Translations under genes and position numbers: made by a program
Part shown: one piece after another, positions 35,601 through 42,201 of the stretch
How the letters are laid out: the number at the start of each line of letters is the position of its first letter
Numbering within the stretch: the first letter of the stretch is position 1
Assembly (NCBI GenBank): GCA_036556265.1
Contig: DATBJU010000082.1
Location: 1-60,667, forward strand
Source: JAUSIF01 sp036556265
GTDB lineage: Bacteria > Pseudomonadota > Alphaproteobacteria > Rhizobiales > Xanthobacteraceae
Length of the DNA: 60,667 bases
Direction: 5' to 3'
The notes under the pieces: model-generated
Told to the model about the DNA's origin: nothing
Databases searched by the model: none
The model's input: the letters and a program-made list of their open reading frames with translations, nothing else

Positions 35601-35694
35601 TTCTTAGAGCTTGATGCAGGTTCACGATTCCATCTTTCGTTTGTGCACCTTCCAAGGCAGGCGCGATCGAAGCGGGTGACGGCGGCACGGGCAC
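32668..35694 (-). CDS. P2-type ATPase, Ca2+-transporting type
   Basis: An ATP-driven inner-membrane cation pump, 1008 residues. The cytosolic actuator domain has APLTGESMP, the phosphorylation motif DKTGTLTRNE has Asp390, and the hinge is MTGDGINDAPALK. Residues that bind Ca2+ in SERCA are preserved in context: the Glu of PEALPA (M4), Asn and Glu of SSNAGEL (M5), and Asn, Thr and Asp of NLITDG (M6). This supports Ca2+ (or Mn2+) over Na+/K+ or H+. The start is uncertain: the GTG at 35694 gives a long disordered N-terminus of about 55 residues, while the ATG at 35526 (MPVEAVVAAM) would start at the conserved cation-ATPase N domain. Confidence 0.92.
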   Translation of the reverse strand: MPVPPSPASIAPALEGAQTKDGIVNLHQALRSETPPLQQSDQPDARSSQAPIVPHRMPVEAVVAAMGSDAAKGLSRAEAERRLAQYGPNQLKTAPETPWWRRLLEQFENFLVIILLVAIVISVIEWTLQDPRDTALPYEAIVITLIVVLNALLGFFQESRAERSVRALMALAAPESTVIRDGERQRLVARDIVPGDIVLIEAGDKIPADARIIEDANLHADEAPLTGESMPVAKNPRPIDVDVGLGDRINMLFAGTVATYGRARAVIVSTGMATEVGRIAGLLEITEKEPTPLQQELDRTGKRLSVVMLGICAVVFAAGLLSTSAFSLDVVLSLFLFAVALAVAAIPEALPAIVTIGLSLGVRRMAAANAIVRKLPAVETLGAATVICSDKTGTLTRNEMTVRAIYTGDTLIDVAGSGFIPEGAFTVDGAPLAERALVRNAVEETLLAAALANDAELTKSDGRWKVQGDPTEGALIVAARKLGLAKPTLARFRRLAEIPFTSERKRHTTVHLDPENPELLRVFVKGAPEILLPKCRQKMVHEDTIPLDEKGRTEIGRRNDVLAGQALRTLAVAARVVPAQKLGIDPNAPASDVKLPESIEDELVFLGLVGMIDPPREEVKDAVAVARRAHIRTVMITGDHPATAKAIASELEVFEPGSRLVTGTELRGMSDTDLDSIVEDVRVFARVDPDHKLRIVNALQRKGHIVAMTGDGINDAPALKAANIGVAMGITGTDVSKEAADMVLTDDNFASIVRAIEEGRGIYDNIRKYLIYLLSSNAGELLTMFAGVMFAGVLGLASADVGLFLPLLAAQLLWINLITDGPPALALGIDPKDLDVMDRRPRERGTGVLTGDDWVRLSLIGMAMMVGTLAVLDAYYPGGLVTLYATGTQPNAADETYSRTMAFTTLMMFQLFNVYNCRSMQRSAFAGFFENKWLIAAVALSLSTHVLVIYVPFLQTAFHTAPLSLFDWAVVTCVSALLLVGMEILKLAIRVTRRSRPVGMSAPAGSSI

Positions 35695-35717
35695 GCGCGG
35701 TTACAAGCGGATTCAAC

Positions 35718-36059
35718 TCAATTGTTGCGGGGCGTGGCTTCGAACAGTCTGAGCACTTGATCCGGTTCGCTCAGGATCGCGGCGCACATGCCGATGAAGG
35801 CAAGGGCACCGGCGACATCCCAATAACTCGGATGACGCGCCGTGATCGCACGGGCGCGCCAGGCGGTAAGGCCGATTACGCACGCCGTGGCAACGGCCGC
35901 AAGACAGATACTCGGCAGCACCAGTTGCGGGGGCAGCGTCCAGAGTGAGACAAGGAAGGTGGCGGTGACCGCGCTGCTTGCTACGAACAGCGCGAGATTT
36001 ACACCGCTAACCAGCCCGCCTGCGGTCGCTTCACGGGGCATCGGATCGGTGGCCGGCAT
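35718..36059 (-). CDS. Small membrane protein, function unknown
   Basis: A 113-residue protein with three predicted helices: about residues 18-42 (VNLALFVASSAVTATFLVSLW), 45-66 (LVLPSICLAAVATACVIGLTA) and 80-97 (DVAGALAFIGMCAAILS). I do not recognise a family. The ATG at 36059, with GGAAGG 8 nt upstream, is preferred over the GTG at 36068. It lies 23 bp upstream of the P-type ATPase on the same strand, so the two are probably co-transcribed. Confidence 0.65.
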   Translation of the reverse strand: MPATDPMPREATAGGLVSGVNLALFVASSAVTATFLVSLWTLPPQLVLPSICLAAVATACVIGLTAWRARAITARHPSYWDVAGALAFIGMCAAILSEPDQVLRLFEATPRNN

Positions 36060-36191
36060 GGCGTGCACCTTCCGCCTCAGCGGCTTGTTGCGCCCCGATC
36101 CAAGTATGGTAGTGCTAGTTGGATCAGCGCCAATTTATCGTCTGCACGTTTAGTACACTTGAAACGTGGCGCGGATCAAGGGGTTCCGCGC

Positions 36192-36497
36192 ATGGGCGCA
36201 GCGACGCATTTCGCCCGGGCTACACCAAACGCGAAGCAGCTTCGCAAGGAAGCCGGGAACTGGCTGAGAGAACTTCGGCAGCGCGCCGGCCTGTCGCAAA
36301 TCGAACTCGCCGCGCGGCTCCAACTTAAATACTACACGTTCATCTCCCAGGTTGAGACTGGCTACGGGCGCGTTCCGACCGAAGCCATGGAGCCCTGGGC
36401 AAATGCACTCGGCGTCAAGCCAGTAGAATTCGCGCGACGCCTGCTCTCGTTCTACGACCCCGATCTCTATCGTCTGCTGTTTGGAGAGAAGCGATGA
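36192..36497 (+). CDS. XRE-type helix-turn-helix regulator
   Basis: A 101-residue protein with a Cro/CI-type HTH domain at about residues 22-75 (WLRELRQRAGLSQIELAARL, then FISQVETGYGRVPTEAMEPW). The rest is a short C-terminal helix ending LLFGEKR. The frame is open to 36063; the ATG at 36192 (MGAATHFARA) gives the compact size usual for such regulators. Upstream, CGTTT-N10-AAACG at about 36147-36166 is a weak candidate operator. The stop overlaps the next ATG (ATGA), so the downstream unknown protein is translationally coupled and may be its partner. Confidence 0.82.
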   Translation: MGAATHFARATPNAKQLRKEAGNWLRELRQRAGLSQIELAARLQLKYYTFISQVETGYGRVPTEAMEPWANALGVKPVEFARRLLSFYDPDLYRLLFGEKR

Positions 36498-36958
36498 CCG
36501 TGATCGTCTTTGCGCCAAAGACCGAAGGGGGCGCGAATGGCTGGACCGTTGAAGAACGAAATCAGTTGGAAGCGCTTTACGCCGCGCGCACGAATTGCGG
36601 CGAGGTAAGCGAGTGCGCGTTCGAGACGACAGAAATCGGCGAGCCGCAGTTCTTCCTGCTCGGCCCGGCACCGCGATGCGATTGTGTGCTCAGCATTTCG
36701 CGGGTTTCCGGGCGCTATGTAGTGGAAGACGGCAGCGGCGGCTTCATCTGCGACGCAGCGGGTCTGGAAGAGGTGATGCAGACGGCATCTGCTCTGCAGC
36801 TTCGCCGCCCTGCCACCGGCTTGGTCCCGCGGATTGCGCTCGGGTGGTATGCCTTCCGCGAGTTCGTCGAGGAGAGGACGGAGCCGCTCGTCGGAGAAAT
36901 CACTGAAGTGGCCGAAGTACTGACACACGTCGTACCGCAGGTCGCGGCATTGGCCTGA
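36494..36958 (+). CDS. Unknown protein coupled to the HTH regulator
   Basis: A 154-residue soluble protein I cannot assign to a family. It has five cysteines, at about residues 34, 41, 62, 64 and 87, the last four in SECAF, PRCDCVLS and FICDAA; the CxC pair suggests metal or redox chemistry. The C-terminal third is helical (FREFVEERTEPLVGEITEVA). The 4-nt ATGA overlap with the HTH gene indicates one operon, and the likely role is a modulator or target of that regulator. Base composition is like that of its neighbours, with no sign of recent transfer. Confidence 0.7.
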   Translation: MTVIVFAPKTEGGANGWTVEERNQLEALYAARTNCGEVSECAFETTEIGEPQFFLLGPAPRCDCVLSISRVSGRYVVEDGSGGFICDAAGLEEVMQTASALQLRRPATGLVPRIALGWYAFREFVEERTEPLVGEITEVAEVLTHVVPQVAALA

Positions 36959-37056
36959 CTTGACTTTTCGAAGTCGTGCGCGGCGATCTGTGTTGCGCCG
37001 CCGCAATCGTCCTCTATCTTAAGGACGATCGCTTGCACGCAGAAAACAGCAACCGA

Positions 37057-38880
37057 ATGTCAAAGCCCATTGCGAAAGAATTGGCGCCGCCCGCATCGCT
37101 CGGCGCGCTGCCGGAATGGAATCTCGCGGATCTCTACACCGCGCCTGACGCGCCGGAGGTGACGGCCGATCTCGCCCGTGCCGAGGCCGAATGCCTCGCA
37201 TTCGAGGAGACCTGCAAGGGCAAGCTCGGACAGATGGCCGCCTCGCTCGACGCCGGAGAACGGCTGCACGCGGCGGTCGCGCGCTTCGAGGCGATCGAGG
37301 AGTTGCTTGGCAGGCTCATGTCGTACGCGGGGCTGCTCTACACCGGCAACACCACCGATCCAAAACGGGCGAAGTTCTTCGGCGACGTACGCGAACGCGT
37401 GACCGCAGCCTCGGTTCACCTGCTCTTCTTCACGCTGGAGCTCAACCGCATCGATGATTCGTTGATCGACCGCGCGCTCGGGAACGCGAAGTTCGCTCGC
37501 TACCGGCCCTGGGTCGAGGATGTGCGCAAGGAAAAGCCCTACCAGCTGGAGGACCGGGTCGAGCAGCTGTTCCACGAAAAGTCGGTCACCGGGCTTGGTG
37601 CGTGGAACCGGTTGTTCGATGAGACGATCTCGTCGCTGCGGTTCAACGTTGAGGGCGAAGAGCTGCCGATCGAGCCGACGCTCAATCTTCTTCAGGACCC
37701 GATAGAGGAGCGGCGCAAAGCGGCGGCAGATGCCCTCGCCGAGGTGTTCAGGGAAAATCTCCGCACCTTCGCGCTGATCACCAACACGCTGGCAAAGGAT
37801 AAGGAGATTTCCGACCGCTGGCGCGGCTTCAAGGACGTCGCCGACTCGCGTCACCTCGCGAACCGCGTCGAGCGCGAGGTCGTGGAGGCGCTGGTCACCG
37901 CGGTGCGTGAATCGTATCCGCGGCTTTCGCACCGCTATTACAACCTGAAGGCCAAGTGGTTCGGCAAGGACCAGCTCAATCACTGGGACCGCAACGCGCC
38001 CTTGCCCAAAGTCGAGCAGCGGACGATCGGATGGGATGAGGCGCGCAATACAGTGCTCACCGCGTATCGCGCGTTCTCGCCGAAGATGGCGGAGATTGCG
38101 CAGCGCTTCTTCGACAAGCGTTGGATCGATGCGCCGGTTCGGCTGGGCAAATCGCCGGGTGCCTTCTCGCATCCGACCGTGCCGTCCGTGCACCCATATG
38201 TGCTGATGAACTATCAGGGGAGGCCGCGCGACGTGATGACGCTCGCGCACGAACTCGGTCACGGCGTGCACCAGGTGCTCGCCGCGCCGAACGGCGCGCT
38301 GATGGCGCCCACGCCGCTGACCCTGGCGGAGACCGCGAGCGTGTTCGGCGAGATGCTCACCTTTCGCGCGCTGCTCGCGAAGGCCGGCGAGCGCGAGAAG
38401 AAAGCAATGCTCGCGCGGAAGGTCGAAGACATGCTGAACACGGTGGTTCGGCAGATCGCCTTCTACTGGTTCGAGCGCAAGCTGCACACGGAGCGCCGCA
38501 ACGGCGAGCTCACGTCCGATCAGATCAGCGAGCTGTGGATGAGCGTGCAAGGTGAGAGTCTCGGTCCAGCGATCAAACTCGGGCCGGGGTATGAGACGTT
38601 CTGGGCCTACATCCCGCATTTCGTGCACTCGCCGTTCTACGTCTACGCGTATGCGTTCGGAGACTGCCTCGTGAACTCGCTGTACGCCGTCTATGAGCGC
38701 GCGGACGCCGGCTTTGCCGAGGGCTATCTCGAGATGCTCGCCGCGGGCGGAACGAAGCACCACGCCGAGCTGCTGGCGCCGTTTGGCCTCAACGCGGCCG
38801 ATCCGAAATTCTGGCAGAACGGACTCGCCCTGATCGGTCGGATGATCACGGAGATCGAGGCGCTCGACGCAAAGGCGTAA
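37057..38880 (+). CDS. pepF: Oligoendopeptidase F, M3 family
   Basis: A cytosolic zinc metallopeptidase that degrades short peptides. The 607-residue protein has the HExxH motif in LAHELGHGVHQ (His398, Glu399, His402) and the third ligand region LAETASVFGEML about 25 residues later. The substrate-binding PFYVYAYAFGDCLV stretch near the C-terminus is typical. The ATG at 37057 (MSKPIAKELA) was chosen although the SD is poor; the frame is open to 36976. The next gene starts 6 bp after its stop, so the two are one operon. Confidence 0.94.
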   Translation: MSKPIAKELAPPASLGALPEWNLADLYTAPDAPEVTADLARAEAECLAFEETCKGKLGQMAASLDAGERLHAAVARFEAIEELLGRLMSYAGLLYTGNTTDPKRAKFFGDVRERVTAASVHLLFFTLELNRIDDSLIDRALGNAKFARYRPWVEDVRKEKPYQLEDRVEQLFHEKSVTGLGAWNRLFDETISSLRFNVEGEELPIEPTLNLLQDPIEERRKAAADALAEVFRENLRTFALITNTLAKDKEISDRWRGFKDVADSRHLANRVEREVVEALVTAVRESYPRLSHRYYNLKAKWFGKDQLNHWDRNAPLPKVEQRTIGWDEARNTVLTAYRAFSPKMAEIAQRFFDKRWIDAPVRLGKSPGAFSHPTVPSVHPYVLMNYQGRPRDVMTLAHELGHGVHQVLAAPNGALMAPTPLTLAETASVFGEMLTFRALLAKAGEREKKAMLARKVEDMLNTVVRQIAFYWFERKLHTERRNGELTSDQISELWMSVQGESLGPAIKLGPGYETFWAYIPHFVHSPFYVYAYAFGDCLVNSLYAVYERADAGFAEGYLEMLAAGGTKHHAELLAPFGLNAADPKFWQNGLALIGRMITEIEALDAKA

Positions 38881-38886
38881 ACGCAA

Positions 38887-40248
38887 ATGAACGATGCGGA
38901 ACGCAACCGGCTCAGTGCCCGCGCGGCGCGGTACGCGCGTGTCGGCACGAACGTCGGCGGCATCGCTGCGCGTTTTCTTGGCGCGCGTTTCCTCGGCGTC
39001 GCACTCGATCGGCAGGAGAACGCCTCAGCGCTCGCGGCCGCGCTCGGGAATCTCAAAGGCCCGATCATGAAGGCGGCGCAGCTCATCTCGACGATCCCCG
39101 ATGCGTTGCCGCCCGAATACACGACCGAACTGATCAAGCTGCAAAGCGAGGCGCCGCCTATGGGTTGGGCGTTTGTGAAGCGGCGCATGGCAGCCGAGCT
39201 CGGTCCCGACTGGCAATCGAAGTTCAAAGCGTTCGAGCACACGCCGGCCGCCGCGGCCTCACTCGGTCAGGTGCACCGCGCGGTCTCGCTCGACGGCAAG
39301 GCGATTGCCTGCAAGCTCCAGTATCCGGACATGCAGTCGGCAGTGGAAGCCGACCTCGCACAGCTCGATGTGCTGCTCGCGATCCACCGGCGCATGGATC
39401 CGGCAATCGACACACGCGAGATCGCGAAGGAAATCGGCGCGCGGATCCGCGAGGAGCTCGACTACCGGCGGGAAGCAAAACACGTGGCGCTCTACCAGGA
39501 CATGCTCGCGGACATCACGGAGGTGCGCGTGCCGAGTGTATGGCCGGAGCTTTCCACGGGCCGGCTGCTGACGCTCGACTGGCTCGAAGGCAAGCGCCTT
39601 CTGGAATACAAGGGCGCATCGCTCGAAATTCGCAACCGGCTTGCGAGCGCTATGTTCAAGGCGTGGTGGATGCCGTTCAGTCGGCACGGCGTCATCCATG
39701 GCGATCCGCACCTCGGTAATTACACGGCGCGAGAGGAAGCCAACGAGGTTCGCGGGATCAATCTTCTCGACTACGGCTGCATCCGCATCTTCCCGCCGAG
39801 CTTCGTGCAGGGCGTCGTCGATCTCTACCGCGGGCTGCGCGACGGCGACGGTACGCGCGTCGTACGCGCGTATGAGACGTGGGGCTTTCGGCGACTGTCA
39901 CGAGAGCTGATCGACACCCTCAATATCTGGGCGCGGTTCATCTACGGGCCGCTCATGGACGACCGGGTGCGGACGATCGCCGACGGTGTGAAACCCTCGG
40001 AGTACGGTCGGCGCGAGGCCTTTCGTGTGCACCAGGCGCTCAGGGAGAAAGGGCCGATCACCGTGCCGCGCGAATTCGTCCTCATGGATCGGGCGGCGAT
40101 CGGTCTTGGAGGTGTGTTCCTGCACCTTTCGGCGGAGCTCAATTTCCATCGGCTGTTCGAGCAGGCAATCGAGTGCTTTTCGGTGGACGAGGTGGCTGGA
40201 CGGCAGGCGAAGGCGCTCCTCGCCGCCGGTCTATCTCCCGGCATTTGA
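38887..40248 (+). CDS. ABC1/UbiB-family atypical kinase
   Basis: A 453-residue member of the ABC1 (COQ8/UbiB) protein-kinase-like family, whose known members support ubiquinone synthesis. Visible are the Ala-rich nucleotide loop AAAASLGQVHRA near residue 118, the catalytic loop HGDPHLGNY near 275 and the DFG-equivalent LLDYGC. The family's KxGQ motif appears as KAAQ in GPIMKAAQLIS, a Gly-to-Ala variant. There is no C-terminal membrane anchor like that of UbiB. It starts 6 bp after pepF. Its role in quinone metabolism is inferred only from family and from proximity to respiratory-chain genes. Confidence 0.88.
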   Translation: MNDAERNRLSARAARYARVGTNVGGIAARFLGARFLGVALDRQENASALAAALGNLKGPIMKAAQLISTIPDALPPEYTTELIKLQSEAPPMGWAFVKRRMAAELGPDWQSKFKAFEHTPAAAASLGQVHRAVSLDGKAIACKLQYPDMQSAVEADLAQLDVLLAIHRRMDPAIDTREIAKEIGARIREELDYRREAKHVALYQDMLADITEVRVPSVWPELSTGRLLTLDWLEGKRLLEYKGASLEIRNRLASAMFKAWWMPFSRHGVIHGDPHLGNYTAREEANEVRGINLLDYGCIRIFPPSFVQGVVDLYRGLRDGDGTRVVRAYETWGFRRLSRELIDTLNIWARFIYGPLMDDRVRTIADGVKPSEYGRREAFRVHQALREKGPITVPREFVLMDRAAIGLGGVFLHLSAELNFHRLFEQAIECFSVDEVAGRQAKALLAAGLSPGI

Positions 40249-40363
40249 ACCTGAATTTTTGTCGGCGGCTTGCCCGCATCAGACAAGTCGCCGCGTTGCC
40301 CGAACAACGCGATTCCGCTAAGCCAAGATCGAAAAGCAGGCGTGTAACCGCGCAGGAACGACG

Positions 40364-40516
40364 ATGGCTGACCACGGCAAGCCCGAATACTCGACCGCGT
40401 CCGGCAACGACTACCGCCAGCACGAGGACATGTACGAGGCGTTCCTCAAGATCACGAAGTGGGGCATCGCCGCGGTCGTCGTCGTCCTGGCGTTCCTGTG
40501 GTTCTTTGTTTTCTGA
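40364..40516 (+). CDS. aa3-type cytochrome c oxidase subunit IV
   Basis: A 50-residue protein starting MADHGKPEYSTASGNDY, with one C-terminal membrane helix (GIAAVVVVLAFLWFFVF). This is the bacterial aa3 oxidase subunit IV pattern, a small accessory subunit without known catalytic role. The other oxidase genes are not in the window; location directly before the transhydrogenase genes is typical of Rhizobiales. GGAACGACG precedes the ATG. An 11-bp perfect inverted repeat follows the stop. Confidence 0.9.
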   Translation: MADHGKPEYSTASGNDYRQHEDMYEAFLKITKWGIAAVVVVLAFLWFFVF

Positions 40517-40532
40517 TCTAGCCTTCCCGCCG

Positions 40533-40566
40533 TTGGCGACGCGCCGCGCGCCGGACGCGTCGCCAA
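40533..40566. repeat. Perfect inverted repeat between the aa3-IV gene and pntAA
   Basis: TTGGCGACGCG (40533-40543) and CGCGTCGCCAA (40556-40566) are perfect 11-bp arms around a 12-nt GC-rich loop. There is no T-tract, so it could be a Rho-independent-like attenuator, an RNA-stabilising hairpin or a protein site. The right arm ends 17 bp before the pntAA start, close to its ribosome-binding site. Confidence 0.6.
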
Positions 40567-40582
40567 TACCGAACGGACGCGC

Positions 40583-41710
40583 ATGAAGATCGCGATCCCA
40601 GCCGAGATCGAGGCCGACGAGCCGCGCGTGGCGGCGACACCCGACACGGTCAAGCGGATGGCGGCGCTCGGCGCCGAAGTCGCGGTGGAGAAGGGGGCAG
40701 GCACTCGCGCCGGCATTCCGGATTCCGAGTTCGCAGCTGCCGGCGGCAAGATCGCGAACGGCTCCGCGGCGAAGGACGCGGATGTCGTACTCAAGGTCCG
40801 CCGGCCCGCGAAGGGCGAGCTCAAGGACTACAAGCCGGGCGCGCTCGTCATCGGCATGCTCGATCCCTACGGTAACGAGGCAGCGCTCGCCGAGGTCGCG
40901 GCGGCGAAGGTCGCAGCTTTCTCCATGGAGTTGCTTCCGCGCATCACGCGCGCTCAGGGAATGGATGTTCTGTCGTCGCAAGCGAACCTTGCCGGCTATC
41001 GCGCCGTGATCGACGGCGCGGCGGTGTTCGGGCGTGCGCTGCCAATGATGATGACGGCGGCGGGCACGGTGCCGGCGGCGAAGGCGTTCGTCATGGGTGC
41101 CGGTGTCGCCGGCCTGCAGGCGATCGCGACGGCGCGGCGGCTTGGCGCGGTGGTGACGGCGACCGATGTGCGGCCTGCGGCAAAGGAGCAGGTGGAGTCG
41201 CTCGGCGCGAAGTTCATCGCGGTTGAGGACGAAGAATTCAAGCAAGCCGAAACAGCGGCCGGCTACGCCAAGGAAATGTCCAAGGAATATCAGGCAAAAC
41301 AGGCGGCCCTTATCGCCACGCACATCGCGAAACAGGACATCGTGATCACGACCGCGGCGATTCCCGGACGGCCTTCGCCGAAACTCGTCTCCAAGGCGAT
41401 GGTCGAATCGATGAAACCCGGCTCGGTCATCGTCGATCTCGCGGTCGAGCGCGGCGGCAACTGCGAGCTTTCGAAACCCGGCGAGATCGTCGACGTGAAC
41501 GGGGTGAAGATCGTCGGCTTTTTGAATGTGGCGGGCCGCCTCGCAGCTACGGCGTCCAGCCTGTACGCGAAAAACCTGTTCGCGTTCCTTGAGCTGCTCG
41601 TCGACAAGGAGAAGAAGTTGAACGTGCCGTGGGACGACGAGATCGTGAAGGCAACGCTGCTCACGCGCGACGGCGCGGTGGTGCATCCGAATTTCCAAAG
41701 GAAGGCCTGA
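40583..41710 (+). CDS. pntAA: NAD(P) transhydrogenase subunit alpha, part 1 (NAD(H)-binding domain I)
   Basis: The soluble dI component of proton-translocating transhydrogenase, which makes NADPH from NADH using the proton gradient. The 375-residue protein starts MKIAIPAEIEADEPRVAATP, has the AlaDH/PNT N-domain and the NAD-binding FVMGAGVAGLQAIATARRLGA near residue 170, and ends after the C-domain with VVHPNFQRK. The membrane part is in a separate gene, as in Rhodospirillum and rhizobia. A GC-rich repeat separates it from pntAB. Confidence 0.96.
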   Translation: MKIAIPAEIEADEPRVAATPDTVKRMAALGAEVAVEKGAGTRAGIPDSEFAAAGGKIANGSAAKDADVVLKVRRPAKGELKDYKPGALVIGMLDPYGNEAALAEVAAAKVAAFSMELLPRITRAQGMDVLSSQANLAGYRAVIDGAAVFGRALPMMMTAAGTVPAAKAFVMGAGVAGLQAIATARRLGAVVTATDVRPAAKEQVESLGAKFIAVEDEEFKQAETAAGYAKEMSKEYQAKQAALIATHIAKQDIVITTAAIPGRPSPKLVSKAMVESMKPGSVIVDLAVERGGNCELSKPGEIVDVNGVKIVGFLNVAGRLAATASSLYAKNLFAFLELLVDKEKKLNVPWDDEIVKATLLTRDGAVVHPNFQRKA

Positions 41711-41742
41711 CGAATGCGGCTGCGCGGCAAACACGCAATAAT

Positions 41743-41870
41743 CCCTGCCCCTGGAAGGGAGAGGGTGGCGAGCAGCGAAGCTGCGAGCCGGGTGGGGGTG
41801 GCCGCAACGTCGCGCACGACCCCCACCCCGCTCGCTTCGCCCGCGACCCTCCCCCTTGCAGGGGGAGGGG
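41743..41870 (+). repeat. GC-rich palindromic intergenic repeat, copy A
   Basis: It contains GAGGGTGGCGAGC, a GCGAAGC hairpin core, GCGAGCCGGGTGGGGG, then the complementary CCCCCACCC block and a terminal CCCTCCCCC-TTGCA-GGGGGAGGG hairpin. The same blocks occur at 48713-48918 and, inverted, at 49388-49492. It occupies most of the 179-bp gap between pntAA and pntAB, genes that are normally tightly packed. Confidence 0.75.
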
Positions 41871-41889
41871 AAAGACTGGAGGGGCGGTG

Positions 41890-42201
41890 ATGGGAACGAT
41901 CGATCCTTTCGTCTTCCAGCTGTCGATCTTCGTGCTCGCGGTGTTCGTCGGCTACTACGTCGTGTGGTCGGTGACGCCGGCCCTGCATACTCCGCTGATG
42001 TCGGTGACGAATGCGATCTCCTCCGTGATCGTGGTCGGCGCGCTGCTCGCGGTCGGCGTCGAGGCGGCTGCTAATCCGGAAGGCGTGTGGTGGGCGCGGG
42101 CGCTCGGTCTTGCGGCGCTGACGATGGCGGCCGTCAACATCTTTGGCGGCTTCCTTGTCACGCAACGCATGCTCGGCATGTATCAGAAGAAGAAAAAGTG
42201 A
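41890..42201 (+). CDS. pntAB: NAD(P) transhydrogenase subunit alpha, part 2 (membrane domain)
   Basis: A 103-residue membrane protein with three to four helices, including LSIFVLAVFVGYYVVWSV and AISSVIVVGALLAVGV; it supplies part of the proton channel. The conserved HTPLMSVTNAISS and the terminal NIFGGFLVTQRML are family features. The ATG at 41890 is chosen; a GTG at 41887 would add one residue. Its stop shares one base with the pntB start (TGATG). Confidence 0.95.
   Translation: MGTIDPFVFQLSIFVLAVFVGYYVVWSVTPALHTPLMSVTNAISSVIVVGALLAVGVEAAANPEGVWWARALGLAALTMAAVNIFGGFLVTQRMLGMYQKKKK

Noticed and set aside
37060..38886. A 608-residue open frame opposite pepF
   Set aside because: Exact shadow of the pepF codons; no recognisable motif.
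40517..40582. Intrinsic terminator after the aa3-IV gene
   Set aside because: The stem is perfect but there is no T-tract on either side, so it is listed only as an inverted repeat.
40139..41734. A 531-residue open frame opposite the ABC1 kinase end, the aa3-IV gene and pntAA
   Set aside because: Runs across several well-supported genes on the other strand and has His/Arg-rich shadow composition.
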